DNA of 64,000 nucleotides. It comes from Vulcanisaeta moutnovskia 768-28 (GTDB taxonomy: Archaea; Thermoproteota; Thermoprotei; Thermoproteales; Thermocladiaceae). A program made the position numbers and the translations under genes. The stretch spans positions 248,001-312,000 of the forward strand of contig NC_015151.1 of the NCBI RefSeq assembly GCF_000190315.1, read 5' to 3'. The notes below the pieces were generated by a model, which made no database searches, was not told the origin of the DNA, and saw nothing but the letters and a program-made list of their open reading frames with translations. Position 1 is the stretch's first letter. The number at the start of each line of letters is the position of its first letter. Shown piece by piece: positions 26,137 to 34,468 of the stretch.

Positions 26137-27330
26137 ATGAGCGAAGAGGTTAAAGAAGTAAAAATTGAGACAAGTGGTAAGGTTATTCAAAGTCCCTGCG
26201 GGCCCATAATTCATGGTCTTGAAGACGTACTGGTAAAGACCACTACAATAAGTGATATTGATGGCAAGAATGGCATTCTCTGGTATAGGGGCTACAGAAT
26301 TGATGAATTGGCTAAGTACTCAACGTTTGAGGAGGTAGCATACTTAATACTGTATGGTAAATTACCTAACAGGAAGGAACTTGAGGACTTTAAGGCATTA
26401 CTAGCCTCGTACAGGGACTTACCCAGTGAGGTCTATTCCGTAGTAACTACACTGGGTAAGGTTAAGGCGCATCCAATGCTTGTCCTTGAGGCTGGTGTGG
26501 CAGCTTTGGGTGCATTTGATGAGAACCCGAATGATTATAGTAAGGAGGCTAATCTCAGGAGGGCTATCAAGTTAACGTCGGCACTACCAATAATGATGGC
26601 GGCGCATTACAGAGCAAGCAGGGGTCTGGACCTAGTTAAGCCTAGGAAGGATCTAAGTCATGCCGCTAACTTCCTCTATATGATGTTTGGGAAGGAACCT
26701 GATGAAACATCAACTAAGGCAATAGATTTATACTTGGTTCTTCATATTGATCATGAGGTACCTGCTTCAACATTTGCAACACTTGTGGCGATATCAACAT
26801 GGACAGATCTGTATTCTGCGATCGCGGCGGGCATAGCTACATTGAAGGGACCACTTCACGGTGGTGCTAATGAAGCCGCCATGAAGCAGTACCTGGAGAT
26901 TGGGAAGCCCGAGAGCGCTAGACCATATGTGGAGAAATTACTTGCTGAGGGTAAGAGATTAATGGGCGTGGGGCATAGGGTGTACAAGGCGTACGATCCA
27001 AGGGCTAGGATATACAAGGAGCTCGTGAAACAATTAAGTGAGGCTAAGGGTGACATGACTTGGTATAGGATTGCTGAGGAGGTGGAGAAGGTTGTCCTTG
27101 AAAAGCTAGCCCCTAAGAAATTATATCCAAACATTGACTTCTGGAGCGGCATAGCCATGTACCTACTCGGAATACCCTACGAATACTACACACCAATATT
27201 TGCGATGTCAAGGGTAGTTGGATGGTCTGCACATGCAATAGAGTATCTAGATCAACACAGGTTATTCAGACCCAGGGCGTGCTATACAGGACCTCATGAT
27301 GTACCTTATATACCCATTGATAAGAGATAG
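26137..27330 (+). CDS. citrate synthase / 2-methylcitrate synthase family
   Basis: 397 residues, condensing acetyl-CoA (or propionyl-CoA) with oxaloacetate. Catalytic residues are recognisable: His in GPLHGGANE (about 247), His in MGVGHRVYK (about 282) and Asp in YPNIDFWSG (about 335). Tail KxxRPRACYTGP is typical of the archaeal type. An MmgE/PrpD protein occurs at 55594, so methylcitrate activity is possible, but the genes are far apart and citrate synthesis is the default reading. Confidence 0.93.
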   Translation: MSEEVKEVKIETSGKVIQSPCGPIIHGLEDVLVKTTTISDIDGKNGILWYRGYRIDELAKYSTFEEVAYLILYGKLPNRKELEDFKALLASYRDLPSEVYSVVTTLGKVKAHPMLVLEAGVAALGAFDENPNDYSKEANLRRAIKLTSALPIMMAAHYRASRGLDLVKPRKDLSHAANFLYMMFGKEPDETSTKAIDLYLVLHIDHEVPASTFATLVAISTWTDLYSAIAAGIATLKGPLHGGANEAAMKQYLEIGKPESARPYVEKLLAEGKRLMGVGHRVYKAYDPRARIYKELVKQLSEAKGDMTWYRIAEEVEKVVLEKLAPKKLYPNIDFWSGIAMYLLGIPYEYYTPIFAMSRVVGWSAHAIEYLDQHRLFRPRACYTGPHDVPYIPIDKR

Positions 27331-27391
27331 TAATGCTTCCTCGTTATAAAAAGTATTAAAAACGCTTATTTTCATTAAATCTTCGGTTTCA

Positions 27392-27622
27392 ATGAATGGT
27401 GTTGAATTGTTAGAGGAATTGAAAAGTATGCGCAATAACCTAAAAGGCTTAGCCGCTAGGGCCGTAATTAATTATATAATGACAGAACTTAATGAGATTA
27501 ATTCAATAAGTGAAGAGGAACTTAACAATATATTGTCTAATGCATTAAGTCTCGTAGAGATTGAGGAAAATGATATTCATAGAATTAAGGAATTTATTAG
27601 GAAAAAGATGATGCATTCATGA
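27392..27622 (+). CDS. small helical protein of unknown function
   Basis: 76 residues, almost entirely charged helix, ELKSMRNNLKGLAARAVINY then acidic helices, with no cysteine. Its stop overlaps the start of the 27619 gene, so the two are translationally coupled. A TATA-like ATTAAAAA lies upstream. I recognise no family. NucS follows the pair, suggesting but not proving a DNA-related role. Confidence 0.6.
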   Translation: MNGVELLEELKSMRNNLKGLAARAVINYIMTELNEINSISEEELNNILSNALSLVEIEENDIHRIKEFIRKKMMHS

Positions 27623-27993
27623 ACTTTGTTTATCTGATTAAGTGGAAGGATTGTCTCAATAACGTTATTAAGGAGAACCGTACGAGCATAGTTAATAATA
27701 GTGATAACGGCATGCTCATAACCACAGACGATGATACTGACTTAATAAATAAGGCAGTGGATAACGGCTGTACAGCATATGCCAGGTACTATAGGTTTAG
27801 GCTGATTAAGACAGGTAATCTAAATGAGGTTTTAAAGATCATTAGACCTCTTGATTTGTGGATTGAAAATAATGTGCTTAATATGGTTATTAATCCATTA
27901 AAGCTCAGTACGCTTGACCTTGCTAGGATCCTTTACAGATTAAACTTTGAGTTGGAGTTAATAAGTGAGGATGATGTTGAATATACGAAGTAA
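27619..27993 (+). CDS. small alpha/beta protein of unknown function
   Basis: 124 residues coupled to the preceding gene by a 4-bp overlap (ATGA). Strands MNFVYLIKWKDC and TAYARYYRFRLIKTG alternate with helices, ending ELISEDDVEYTK. No motif is recognised. It lies 47 bp before nucS on the same strand. Confidence 0.6.
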   Translation: MNFVYLIKWKDCLNNVIKENRTSIVNNSDNGMLITTDDDTDLINKAVDNGCTAYARYYRFRLIKTGNLNEVLKIIRPLDLWIENNVLNMVINPLKLSTLDLARILYRLNFELELISEDDVEYTK

Positions 27994-28040
27994 CGAGTAA
28001 AGGGAAAATTCTTATGTTTAAATGAGGATATAATGCCGTA

Positions 28041-28796
28041 ATGAGTATCACTAATTTCATCGGTAGAGAGACAACGCCTGACCTTGAATACTTAGTGGAT
28101 CCAACACCAGCTGAGGCTCTTCGACTCATAAACCTCAGGAAGAGCACGCATGTAATACTTATTTATGGAGATATGACAGCATCATACGAGGGCAGGGCTA
28201 AATCTCAGCTTGAGGATTTAATGCCCAGGCTCATCATTTCTAAACCAGATGGAACTTTTATGGTTCATGAATCCAATAAAGAGAGACCACGGTTATGGAA
28301 CCCACCACCATCCACATTATATGCATCAATTAATCTAGGGATATTAACTCTGAGAAGCGTTAGGCAGAGTCCTAGGGAAGTAGTTGTTGTGGACATTCCT
28401 GTAATCAGGTTTGTTAGTGCCGTGAGACTTGGCGTTACGCTGAATTATAGAGTGTTTGGTAGGGAGGAGGATGTTGTTAATGCCATTATTAGTAATCCGA
28501 GTATTATTGAGGATAGCCTACAAATAATTGCCAGGGAATATCACACAATCGTTGGCGACATAGACCTACTGGGTAAAGACTCCAAGGGTAACCTGGTGGT
28601 TATTGAATGCAAGAGAAGCCAGGCCGGTCCAGAGGCCGTTAACCAGCTTAAGCGCTATGTCGAGCACCTGAGTCAGAAGGAGGGCAAGAATGTTAGGGGC
28701 ATTCTCGTCGCACCTTCTATCTCATCCGCAGCTTACCATTACCTAAGGCAATACGGCCTCGAATTCAGGCGTGTTGAACCTAAAGAATTGGTTTGA
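28041..28796 (+). CDS. nucS: endonuclease NucS (EndoMS)
   Basis: 251 residues, full length. The N-terminal DNA-binding half contains the GRAKSQL and RPRLWNPP segments. The C-terminal RecB-like nuclease has GDIDLLGKD (Asp), VVIECKRSQAG (E-x-K) and AVNQLKRYVEHL (QxxxY). NucS/EndoMS cuts mismatched or branched DNA and in archaea and actinobacteria acts in non-MutS mismatch repair, usually with PCNA. No obvious PCNA box is visible at its C-terminus. Preceded by two unknown small genes. Confidence 0.93.
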   Translation: MSITNFIGRETTPDLEYLVDPTPAEALRLINLRKSTHVILIYGDMTASYEGRAKSQLEDLMPRLIISKPDGTFMVHESNKERPRLWNPPPSTLYASINLGILTLRSVRQSPREVVVVDIPVIRFVSAVRLGVTLNYRVFGREEDVVNAIISNPSIIEDSLQIIAREYHTIVGDIDLLGKDSKGNLVVIECKRSQAGPEAVNQLKRYVEHLSQKEGKNVRGILVAPSISSAAYHYLRQYGLEFRRVEPKELV

Positions 28797-29348
28797 TTAC
28801 GGCATTGCCGCGAATAATATAAGGAATACTATGCCTAGTATAACTGACATTATATACCAGCGCAGGGAGAGAACCGCTAATTCCCTAAATTCCCTGTTTC
28901 TTCCATAATTAATTAACAATAGTGTTAGGAGTAAGCCGTCGGTTGAGGGTATTGCTATTATTAGTGATAATAGTATTGTTTCGGCCATTATTGACATAGC
29001 CACGTTACTAGAAACAGCATTTGTGGCGATTCCCGTATATACCCACTGCTCTGCCGTATTCCATATACCAAATAACGGTATTAATGATGGACCTAATGAC
29101 ACCATTATGCCAGTTAATTTATAGGAGAAAACAGCCACCTGAGATACTGATGATAATTTCTCCATTTCTGACTGTTCCTGGTTAATTTCCTGGTTAACCT
29201 GTGCCGCAAATTGTTGACTGGGTTTTACGGCATAACCGAGAAAATAAGCCGCTAAATAAAGTAGCAGTAGAATTAAATAAAGGTATATTCTAAATCTTCC
29301 TAACCTACCTATTATGGAAGCTCTTATCCTCTCTTCCTGTGTTAGCAT
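28797..29348 (-). CDS. multi-pass membrane protein, function unknown
   Basis: 183 residues with hydrophobic segments at about 22-42, 85-105, 118-140 and 160-182. A charged extracellular or cytosolic loop (QQFAAQVNQEINQEQSEMEKL) follows the first helix. No catalytic motif is seen. It is convergent with nucS with zero spacing. Confidence 0.7.
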   Translation of the reverse strand: MLTQEERIRASIIGRLGRFRIYLYLILLLLYLAAYFLGYAVKPSQQFAAQVNQEINQEQSEMEKLSSVSQVAVFSYKLTGIMVSLGPSLIPLFGIWNTAEQWVYTGIATNAVSSNVAMSIMAETILLSLIIAIPSTDGLLLTLLLINYGRNREFRELAVLSLRWYIMSVILGIVFLILFAAMP

Positions 29349-29397
29349 TAATGACTCATTATTCGTAGACTTTAAAAATGATTACTCTCTCACTATT

Positions 29398-30093
29398 TTA
29401 CGCTCTAAGTAGTATATGCTCAATACCATCCTTATAAGTCCTGGTAATTATATTCTGCTTCTCGAGACTCCTGAGAGCTAAGTCTATGTAGGTAATCTTA
29501 ACCTTAAGTATTTCATCACCGTACCAATCAATCATCCTGTTAATTATCTCATTCAAGGTCCACTCTCTCTTACCATTCTTTGACTCTTCAATTAGTATTC
29601 TCTTTATGAAGTTTGTCATATCCTCAGTGATATTCCATGGATAAACAAACCAAACCCAATCCTTAACCTCAATTGCCCAATAATCAGGTTTAAACTTAGC
29701 AACCGTCGATATCCATTGTAGAGCTGCCGTCCTCACATCCACATTCCTGCTATTCCGTTCTATGTGCTCCTTAGCCAATTGTATTGAGTCCCCAGTATCA
29801 ACGATATCATCAATTACGAGAACCTTCTTACCACTTAAGTCAACAGACAATGGATACTTAATATACGCCTTCTCAGCTGCTTGAGCCGTAGATGGCCAAT
29901 GAACAACCTGAACACTGATTAAGTCAGAAATTCCTAGGTAATCGCAAATAAGTCTTGCCGGTGCATAACCACCCCTTGCTATTGCAACTACAATGTCAGG
30001 TAGCCATCCAGAGTCCTTTATCTTCATTGATAATACCCTAGCCCACTCGGCTATTTCGTCCCAACTAACAAGCCTTATCGGTACTCTAACCAC
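29398..30093 (-). CDS. purine-type phosphoribosyltransferase with C-terminal winged-helix-like region
   Basis: 231 residues. The PRPP loop is VLVIDDIVDTGDSI at about residue 91, and the upstream ARGGYAPARLICDYLG segment is typical of the xanthine/hypoxanthine phosphoribosyltransferase type in Crenarchaeota. After about residue 165 an extra domain (WTLNEIINRMID... SLEKQNIITR) looks like a winged helix, hinting at an autoregulatory or structural addition. Nucleobase salvage is the likely role. It precedes the membrane protein at 28797 on the same strand. Confidence 0.85.
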   Translation of the reverse strand: MVRVPIRLVSWDEIAEWARVLSMKIKDSGWLPDIVVAIARGGYAPARLICDYLGISDLISVQVVHWPSTAQAAEKAYIKYPLSVDLSGKKVLVIDDIVDTGDSIQLAKEHIERNSRNVDVRTAALQWISTVAKFKPDYWAIEVKDWVWFVYPWNITEDMTNFIKRILIEESKNGKREWTLNEIINRMIDWYGDEILKVKITYIDLALRSLEKQNIITRTYKDGIEHILLRA

Positions 30094-30198
30094 GTTTTTT
30101 GGTAATACTCATGACTGATTTATAAATTTCATGCTCATATTCAGGAATAGTACTATTTTTATTTGAATTTTTGAACCATATTAACCTAGAAGTAATTT

Positions 30199-31071
30199 AT
30201 GGTACTTAAGTACTATGTAATACTCACAATTGCAGTGGTAGCAATATCCTGGGCATCAATACTAATATTACTATCTGGTGCTCAACCAATAGCCGTAGCC
30301 TTCTGGAGAACTGCCATAGCCGCAGCAGTACTATCACCATTGTTAATCACCGAGAAAAGAAGCAATGCCTACATACCATCAAAAAACGACTTTATTCTAA
30401 TGGTAATTAGTGGCATTGCATTGGCCACGCACTTCATGACGTGGATTCAAAGCCTATATTTGACAACGGTGGCGGCAAGCACAACGCTGGTCTCCACATA
30501 CTCAATATTCACGTTAATAATGGGTAAGTTAATAGGGGAGAGGGTTGGGATAAGGTCAATAATTGGCACATTAACTGCCTTCCTAGGTATTGTATTAATC
30601 ACGGTACCCGAATTCTACATAAGCCTAAAGGCATTAGTTGGTGATTTACTCGCGTTGGTCGGAGCCATGTCCGGCGCCGTGTACTTCCTAATAGGCAGGT
30701 TCATTAGGACCAAGGCATCATTAGCAACATACACAGTACCTGTTTACAGTATTTCAGCCCTCACAACATTGTTTGTTGGATTAGTATTACGTACAAGGTT
30801 TTGGCCGTACCCACCGTATACCTGGTTTTATATATCAATGATCGTGCTTGGTCCTATGCTACTTGGCCATACATTACTAAATTACTCCCTTAGGTATTCG
30901 AGGGCCATAACCGTAACAACATCGACATTAGGCGAACCCATCGGAGCATCATTACTCGCATTACTAATATTTCACCAGATCCCCCAGGCATTAACTATTG
31001 TTGGTATTTCAGTGACATTATTGGGAATATATATGGTTATTTCTGAGGAGCCCCATGGAGAGGAAACTTAA
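30199..31071 (+). CDS. EamA/DMT-superfamily transporter
   Basis: 290 residues with ten predicted transmembrane helices in two EamA repeats. The first repeat has AVAFWRTAIAAAVLSP and the second GHTLLNYSLRYSRAI. The GEPIGASLLALLIF segment is typical of drug/metabolite transporters. The substrate is unknown; exporters of amino acids or other metabolites are common in the family. Confidence 0.88.
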   Translation: MVLKYYVILTIAVVAISWASILILLSGAQPIAVAFWRTAIAAAVLSPLLITEKRSNAYIPSKNDFILMVISGIALATHFMTWIQSLYLTTVAASTTLVSTYSIFTLIMGKLIGERVGIRSIIGTLTAFLGIVLITVPEFYISLKALVGDLLALVGAMSGAVYFLIGRFIRTKASLATYTVPVYSISALTTLFVGLVLRTRFWPYPPYTWFYISMIVLGPMLLGHTLLNYSLRYSRAITVTTSTLGEPIGASLLALLIFHQIPQALTIVGISVTLLGIYMVISEEPHGEET

Positions 31072-31111
31072 GTATGGATTAGGTAAATTAAGCAGTTCCT
31101 AGTTCTTAAAA

Positions 31112-31906
31112 TTGGGGAATCCTGTGGATTGCACTATAATAGTTGATTCACGGGAATACGAGACAGCAGAAGAAGTTATTAAGTGGATTAAGAGACTTAG
31201 TTGCAATATCATTCCTCGTAAATTAGATATCGGTGATTATGTGTTACCTAATAATATGGGTATTGAACGTAAAAAGGCCATGGACTTTATCTCATCAATA
31301 GTTGATGGTAGATTATTCGAACAAAGTAAGGAGTTATTGCACGCATTTAATAGGGCTTATGTAATTGTTGAGGGTGATTTATGGAGAGCCTTAAATAGGA
31401 GGAATGTTCATAAGCACTCCGTACTCGGCGCACTAGGTACATTAATCGATATGGGTATTAGAGTGCTATATACACCTGATGAGGAGGGTACGGCTTATGT
31501 CATGAAATCACTTGTAGAAAGAATAGGTAACAAGAGCATTAAGTCAATACCAATTAAAAGGGGCGAGACGATAAGGGATACCCAAATTCAATTTTTATCA
31601 TCATTACCCGGTATAGGCCCAAAAAGGGCGGAGGCCTTATTGAGAGCATTTGGAACACCTCTTGATGCCTTAAATAATCTAGGGCAATGGACTAGGAAGG
31701 TTGATAATATTAATGAAAATATAGTGGGTCTCGTTAGGAAGGTATTAACTACAAAGTATGGTGATGAAATAAATAATGTCGTTATTTCAATTGATGAGGC
31801 AATTAGGGAGGTGAATGAGAAAGAAAATGATGATAAAAGGAATAGGAAAGATGCAGATAATGTTAATAATAAGCATAATATAATGGATTTTCTTGGTGAT
31901 AGGTAA
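31112..31906 (+). CDS. XPF-type structure-specific endonuclease (short crenarchaeal form)
   Basis: 264 residues. The ERCC4 nuclease domain has VDSREYE, DIGDYVLP and the catalytic IERKKAMDF (ERKxxxD) motif near residue 52. A helix-hairpin-helix domain (LSSLPGIGPKRAEALLRAFG) starts near 165. The helicase domain of euryarchaeal Hef is absent, as in Sulfolobus XPF, which needs PCNA. The C-terminal KHNIMDFLGDR resembles a PCNA-interacting box. It cuts flaps and 3' branched DNA. The start is TTG 31112 or GTG 31124. The stop TAA abuts the ATG of a zinc-ribbon ORF. Confidence 0.93.
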   Translation: MGNPVDCTIIVDSREYETAEEVIKWIKRLSCNIIPRKLDIGDYVLPNNMGIERKKAMDFISSIVDGRLFEQSKELLHAFNRAYVIVEGDLWRALNRRNVHKHSVLGALGTLIDMGIRVLYTPDEEGTAYVMKSLVERIGNKSIKSIPIKRGETIRDTQIQFLSSLPGIGPKRAEALLRAFGTPLDALNNLGQWTRKVDNINENIVGLVRKVLTTKYGDEINNVVISIDEAIREVNEKENDDKRNRKDADNVNNKHNIMDFLGDR

Positions 31907-32086
31907 ATGGTAATTACATGCCCATACTGCGGCATGAATAATTGGGCAATGGTGCAATTCCTGAGTAGGAGAGGAAGCGAAAACTTCATAATTGTATGTC
32001 GTTGTAATAATTGCGGTAAAATCTTTTACTTATACAAGACAAAATTCTCAACATTAACATATAAATTAGAGGATATTGGTCTTTAA
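31907..32086 (+). CDS. 59-residue zinc-ribbon protein
   Basis: The ATG directly follows the XPF stop codon (TAAATG), so it is probably translated from the same message. The sequence has CPYCG at residues 5-9 and CRCNNCG at 31-37, a classic four-cysteine zinc ribbon with an extra cysteine, spaced like the ribbons of RNA polymerase subunits and elongation factors. The C-terminal strand KTKFSTLTYKLEDIGL completes the fold. Function is unknown; a nucleic-acid-linked role is suggested by fold and context. Confidence 0.65.
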   Translation: MVITCPYCGMNNWAMVQFLSRRGSENFIIVCRCNNCGKIFYLYKTKFSTLTYKLEDIGL

Positions 32087-32125
32087 TACACACGTAATTT
32101 CTTGTGTGTAGAAAGAGGAAAAATC

Positions 32126-32133
32126 CTTAAATA
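32126..32133 (+). promoter_or_regulatory. TATA box of the histone gene
   Basis: CTTAAATA centred 27 bp before the histone ATG at 32157, preceded by an A-rich BRE-like GGAAAAAT stretch. Confidence 0.55.
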
Positions 32134-32156
32134 TTAATTCCTAAAGAGCAACATTA

Positions 32157-32387
32157 ATGCCTGAATTACCACTGGCACCAATAGATAGAATTTTCCATAA
32201 GGCAGGTGCTGAAAGAGTAGGTGAAGATGCAATACAAGCATTGAGAGATATCCTTGAATATATTGCGTTTGATATAGCTACAAAGAGTATAGAATTGGCG
32301 AGACATGCTGGTAGAAAGACGGTAACAGCTGACGATGTTAAAACAGCAATTAGAATTCTTAGATGTATACCTGCACCGACATCATAA
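32157..32387 (+). CDS. archaeal histone
   Basis: 76 residues, one histone fold. Segments RVGEDAIQALRDILEYIA (helix 2), SIELARHAGRKTVTADDVKTAI (loop 2 and helix 3, quoted in parts) match HMf-type histones, including the RKT DNA-contacting loop. The N-terminus LPLAPIDRIFHKAGAERV is also typical. A short C-terminal CIPAPTS extends beyond the fold. Histones occur in a minority of Crenarchaeota, notably some Thermoproteales. A lysine methyltransferase of the aKMT type lies 500 bp downstream. Confidence 0.96.
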   Translation: MPELPLAPIDRIFHKAGAERVGEDAIQALRDILEYIAFDIATKSIELARHAGRKTVTADDVKTAIRILRCIPAPTS

Positions 32388-32432
32388 TAATGCATAATTA
32401 AAGAATTACACCTATTTAAAATAATTATCTAA

Positions 32433-32849
32433 TTATTCACTTGACCGATCAGCATAATTAACAATGTATCTCCTAGGCTTGAGGACACCTACTATATAAT
32501 TAAACGCCTTATCTGGCATGCTCTGATCCCCGCATGTATATATATCAACAGTTGCGAACCTATAAATAGGCCATGTGTGTATTGCTAGGTGGCTCTCAAC
32601 GATTAGCGCCAAGACACTTATTCCTTCCTTATCACCATTTACAAATCTCCAGGACCTAACTTCGACCAAATGTACATTGGCTATCTCAGCAGCTTTTGTT
32701 ATTAATGATCGTAAAAAATTTTCATCACTTAAAAGACTTGGATCAACATCGTATAAATTACCATATACGTGCTTACCAACCACCTTACTTATTTTTTCAT
32801 ATTCCAATTGGGACATTATGGACATGGCTTCGGACTCCGAAACCCACAT
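32433..32849 (-). CDS. pyruvoyl-dependent decarboxylase of the SpeD family (AdoMet or arginine decarboxylase)
   Basis: Up to 138 residues. The self-cleavage site is LIVESHLAIHTWP (Glu-Ser), the Ser becoming the pyruvoyl group; VDIYTCGD and the tail NYADRSSE are family features. Crenarchaea carry two paralogues: AdoMet decarboxylase for propylamine transfer and a SpeD-derived arginine decarboxylase making agmatine. VVGKHVYGNLYDVD resembles the arginine form as I recall it, but I cannot separate them securely. A TTTTAAAA box at about 32861-32868 lies only 14 bp before ATG 32849, so translation may start at ATG 32825 or 32816. Confidence 0.87.
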   Translation of the reverse strand: MWVSESEAMSIMSQLEYEKISKVVGKHVYGNLYDVDPSLLSDENFLRSLITKAAEIANVHLVEVRSWRFVNGDKEGISVLALIVESHLAIHTWPIYRFATVDIYTCGDQSMPDKAFNYIVGVLKPRRYIVNYADRSSE

Positions 32850-32898
32850 AAGGCATGCATTTTAAAATCTTTCTTTAGGTAAAGAAAGGATACGAAGC

Positions 32899-33357
32899 AT
32901 GTCGGCGCCCTACGTACCTACACCACGTGATATTGCCTTTGAAATGCTTAAGCTAGCTAATGTAAAGCCTGGAGAGATTGTTGTAGATCCGGGTGCTGGT
33001 GAGTGCGGTATCATCACATTAGCTGTTACCATATTTAATGCTATTGGCATTGGTATTGAAATTAATCCAGCGCTCGTTAGATCATGCATTGAATCCTTTG
33101 AGAAACTAGGATTGAGGGGCAGAGCGTACATTGTGTGGGGTGATCTTTTCGATTTTGATTATTCGATAGCTGATGTCGTGACACTATACCTCGGTAGTGA
33201 TATTAATGAGAAACTGAAATCAAAACTGAACAAAGAACTTAAGCATGGCGCTCGCGTGGTTTCTCACGATTTCGAGGTACCTGGTTGGCAACCCATAAAT
33301 TCCATGATCATTAACGGACCATTTAGAACGCACAGAATTTATTTATATATTATCTAG
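32899..33357 (+). CDS. aKMT-like protein lysine methyltransferase
   Basis: 152-residue Rossmann methyltransferase close to the crenarchaeal aKMT/Dot1-like lysine methyltransferases, which modify many chromatin and other proteins with broad specificity. Shared features are the N-terminal PYVPTPRDIAFEML, the SAM motif VVDPGAGECG, the Asp/Glu in IGIEINP, and the C-terminal RVVSHDFEVPGWQP. Motif I is slightly unusual (PGAGECG for LGCGDGR). The gene is divergent from the pyruvoyl decarboxylase and precedes dph2. Its neighbour is a histone, a possible substrate. Confidence 0.82.
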   Translation: MSAPYVPTPRDIAFEMLKLANVKPGEIVVDPGAGECGIITLAVTIFNAIGIGIEINPALVRSCIESFEKLGLRGRAYIVWGDLFDFDYSIADVVTLYLGSDINEKLKSKLNKELKHGARVVSHDFEVPGWQPINSMIINGPFRTHRIYLYII

Positions 33358-33371
33358 GGAAAATTAAGTTA

Positions 33372-34403
33372 ATGAGTTATAATGGCGAATTGACGGAGAT
33401 ATTAGACACATACTTATTGCCACTTAAAAGTATAGAGGAAGTGATAAATGAGAATAGAAATGCTAAGATTCTTATTGAAACACCTCTTGGATTTAAAAAT
33501 GTTGGATTAGAGGTAGTACGATATTTAAGTAACAAAGGTTTCAGGGCATATTTAAGCGGTCAAAATGTTTGGGGTACCTGTGATTTCTCGGTTTCAAATG
33601 ATTATCAGTACATAATTCACTTAGGACATGCTCTACCTCCTAATATTTTTCGTATTATAAATAATAACTATAGGTTAGAAAGACAGGAACTTAATGATGC
33701 GGTAATTATTAGAATTAAGAATGGACCCACTGTATTATTCTCAGCGATTTACTATGAACCTAAGCCTGATTTATTGGATAAACTTAGGGAACCAGTAAAT
33801 AATATTATTAAGTCGAATCCTAATGCCCTCATAACCTATGCACTACCATATAAATTATATGCATATAGTATTGCGAAGACACTTAATGCACGGATTGCCC
33901 CGGGCCCTATAACTGGCTGTTTTGTTCAATTTCCAATACCAAACACAATCCTATTCATAGGCTCAGGTTACTTTTATCCATTAACGTTCAAGTTATTAAA
34001 ACCTCAAACAACCGTCTACTCAATCGATATTTTCAGAGGAATTATTGAAGATGTTGATTACATATATCGTAAATACTTAACCATGAAGGTTAAGGCAATT
34101 CACGAATTTAATAATGCAAAGTTTGTGGGTATTGTAATATCGAGAAAGCCGGGCCAGTATAGATTGGATTTAATTGAACCATTAATTAACAGGCTGAAAA
34201 AGTTAGGTAAGGGTTATGTTATTATTGATTTGAATGAGGTTTCACCTGATTACATTAATAACCTACCTGTGGATGCTGTAATAAATACTGCATGTCCAAG
34301 AATTGGTATTGATGATTTAGATAGGTTCATAAAACCTGTCGTTAATGCTGGCGATATCCTTAAATTGAATGTTCTCGACTTAAATAATTTATTAGTGTGG
34401 TGA
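33372..34403 (+). CDS. dph2: diphthamide synthase Dph2
   Basis: 343 residues. The archaeal Dph2 homodimer is a noncanonical radical SAM enzyme that transfers the aminocarboxypropyl group of SAM to a histidine of EF2, the first step of diphthamide. The three cluster cysteines lie in GTCDFS (about 70), TGCFVQF (about 179) and NTACPRIGIDD (about 311), one in each domain as expected. It starts 14 bp after the aKMT gene and is likely cotranscribed. Confidence 0.94.
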   Translation: MSYNGELTEILDTYLLPLKSIEEVINENRNAKILIETPLGFKNVGLEVVRYLSNKGFRAYLSGQNVWGTCDFSVSNDYQYIIHLGHALPPNIFRIINNNYRLERQELNDAVIIRIKNGPTVLFSAIYYEPKPDLLDKLREPVNNIIKSNPNALITYALPYKLYAYSIAKTLNARIAPGPITGCFVQFPIPNTILFIGSGYFYPLTFKLLKPQTTVYSIDIFRGIIEDVDYIYRKYLTMKVKAIHEFNNAKFVGIVISRKPGQYRLDLIEPLINRLKKLGKGYVIIDLNEVSPDYINNLPVDAVINTACPRIGIDDLDRFIKPVVNAGDILKLNVLDLNNLLVW

Positions 34404-34432
34404 TACGTATATTGTTTATCATCCGTAAAAAA

Positions 34433-34446
34433 GAAAGGTTTTTATA
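34433..34446 (+). promoter_or_regulatory. strong BRE/TATA promoter of the thermosome gene
   Basis: GAAAGG (BRE) at 34433-34438 joined to TTTTTATA (TATA) at 34439-34446, centred 26 bp before ATG 34469. A near-consensus archaeal promoter giving a leaderless message, fitting a highly expressed chaperonin. Confidence 0.65.
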
Positions 34447-34468
34447 GAAGTGCTTTACGGACTCGCCG

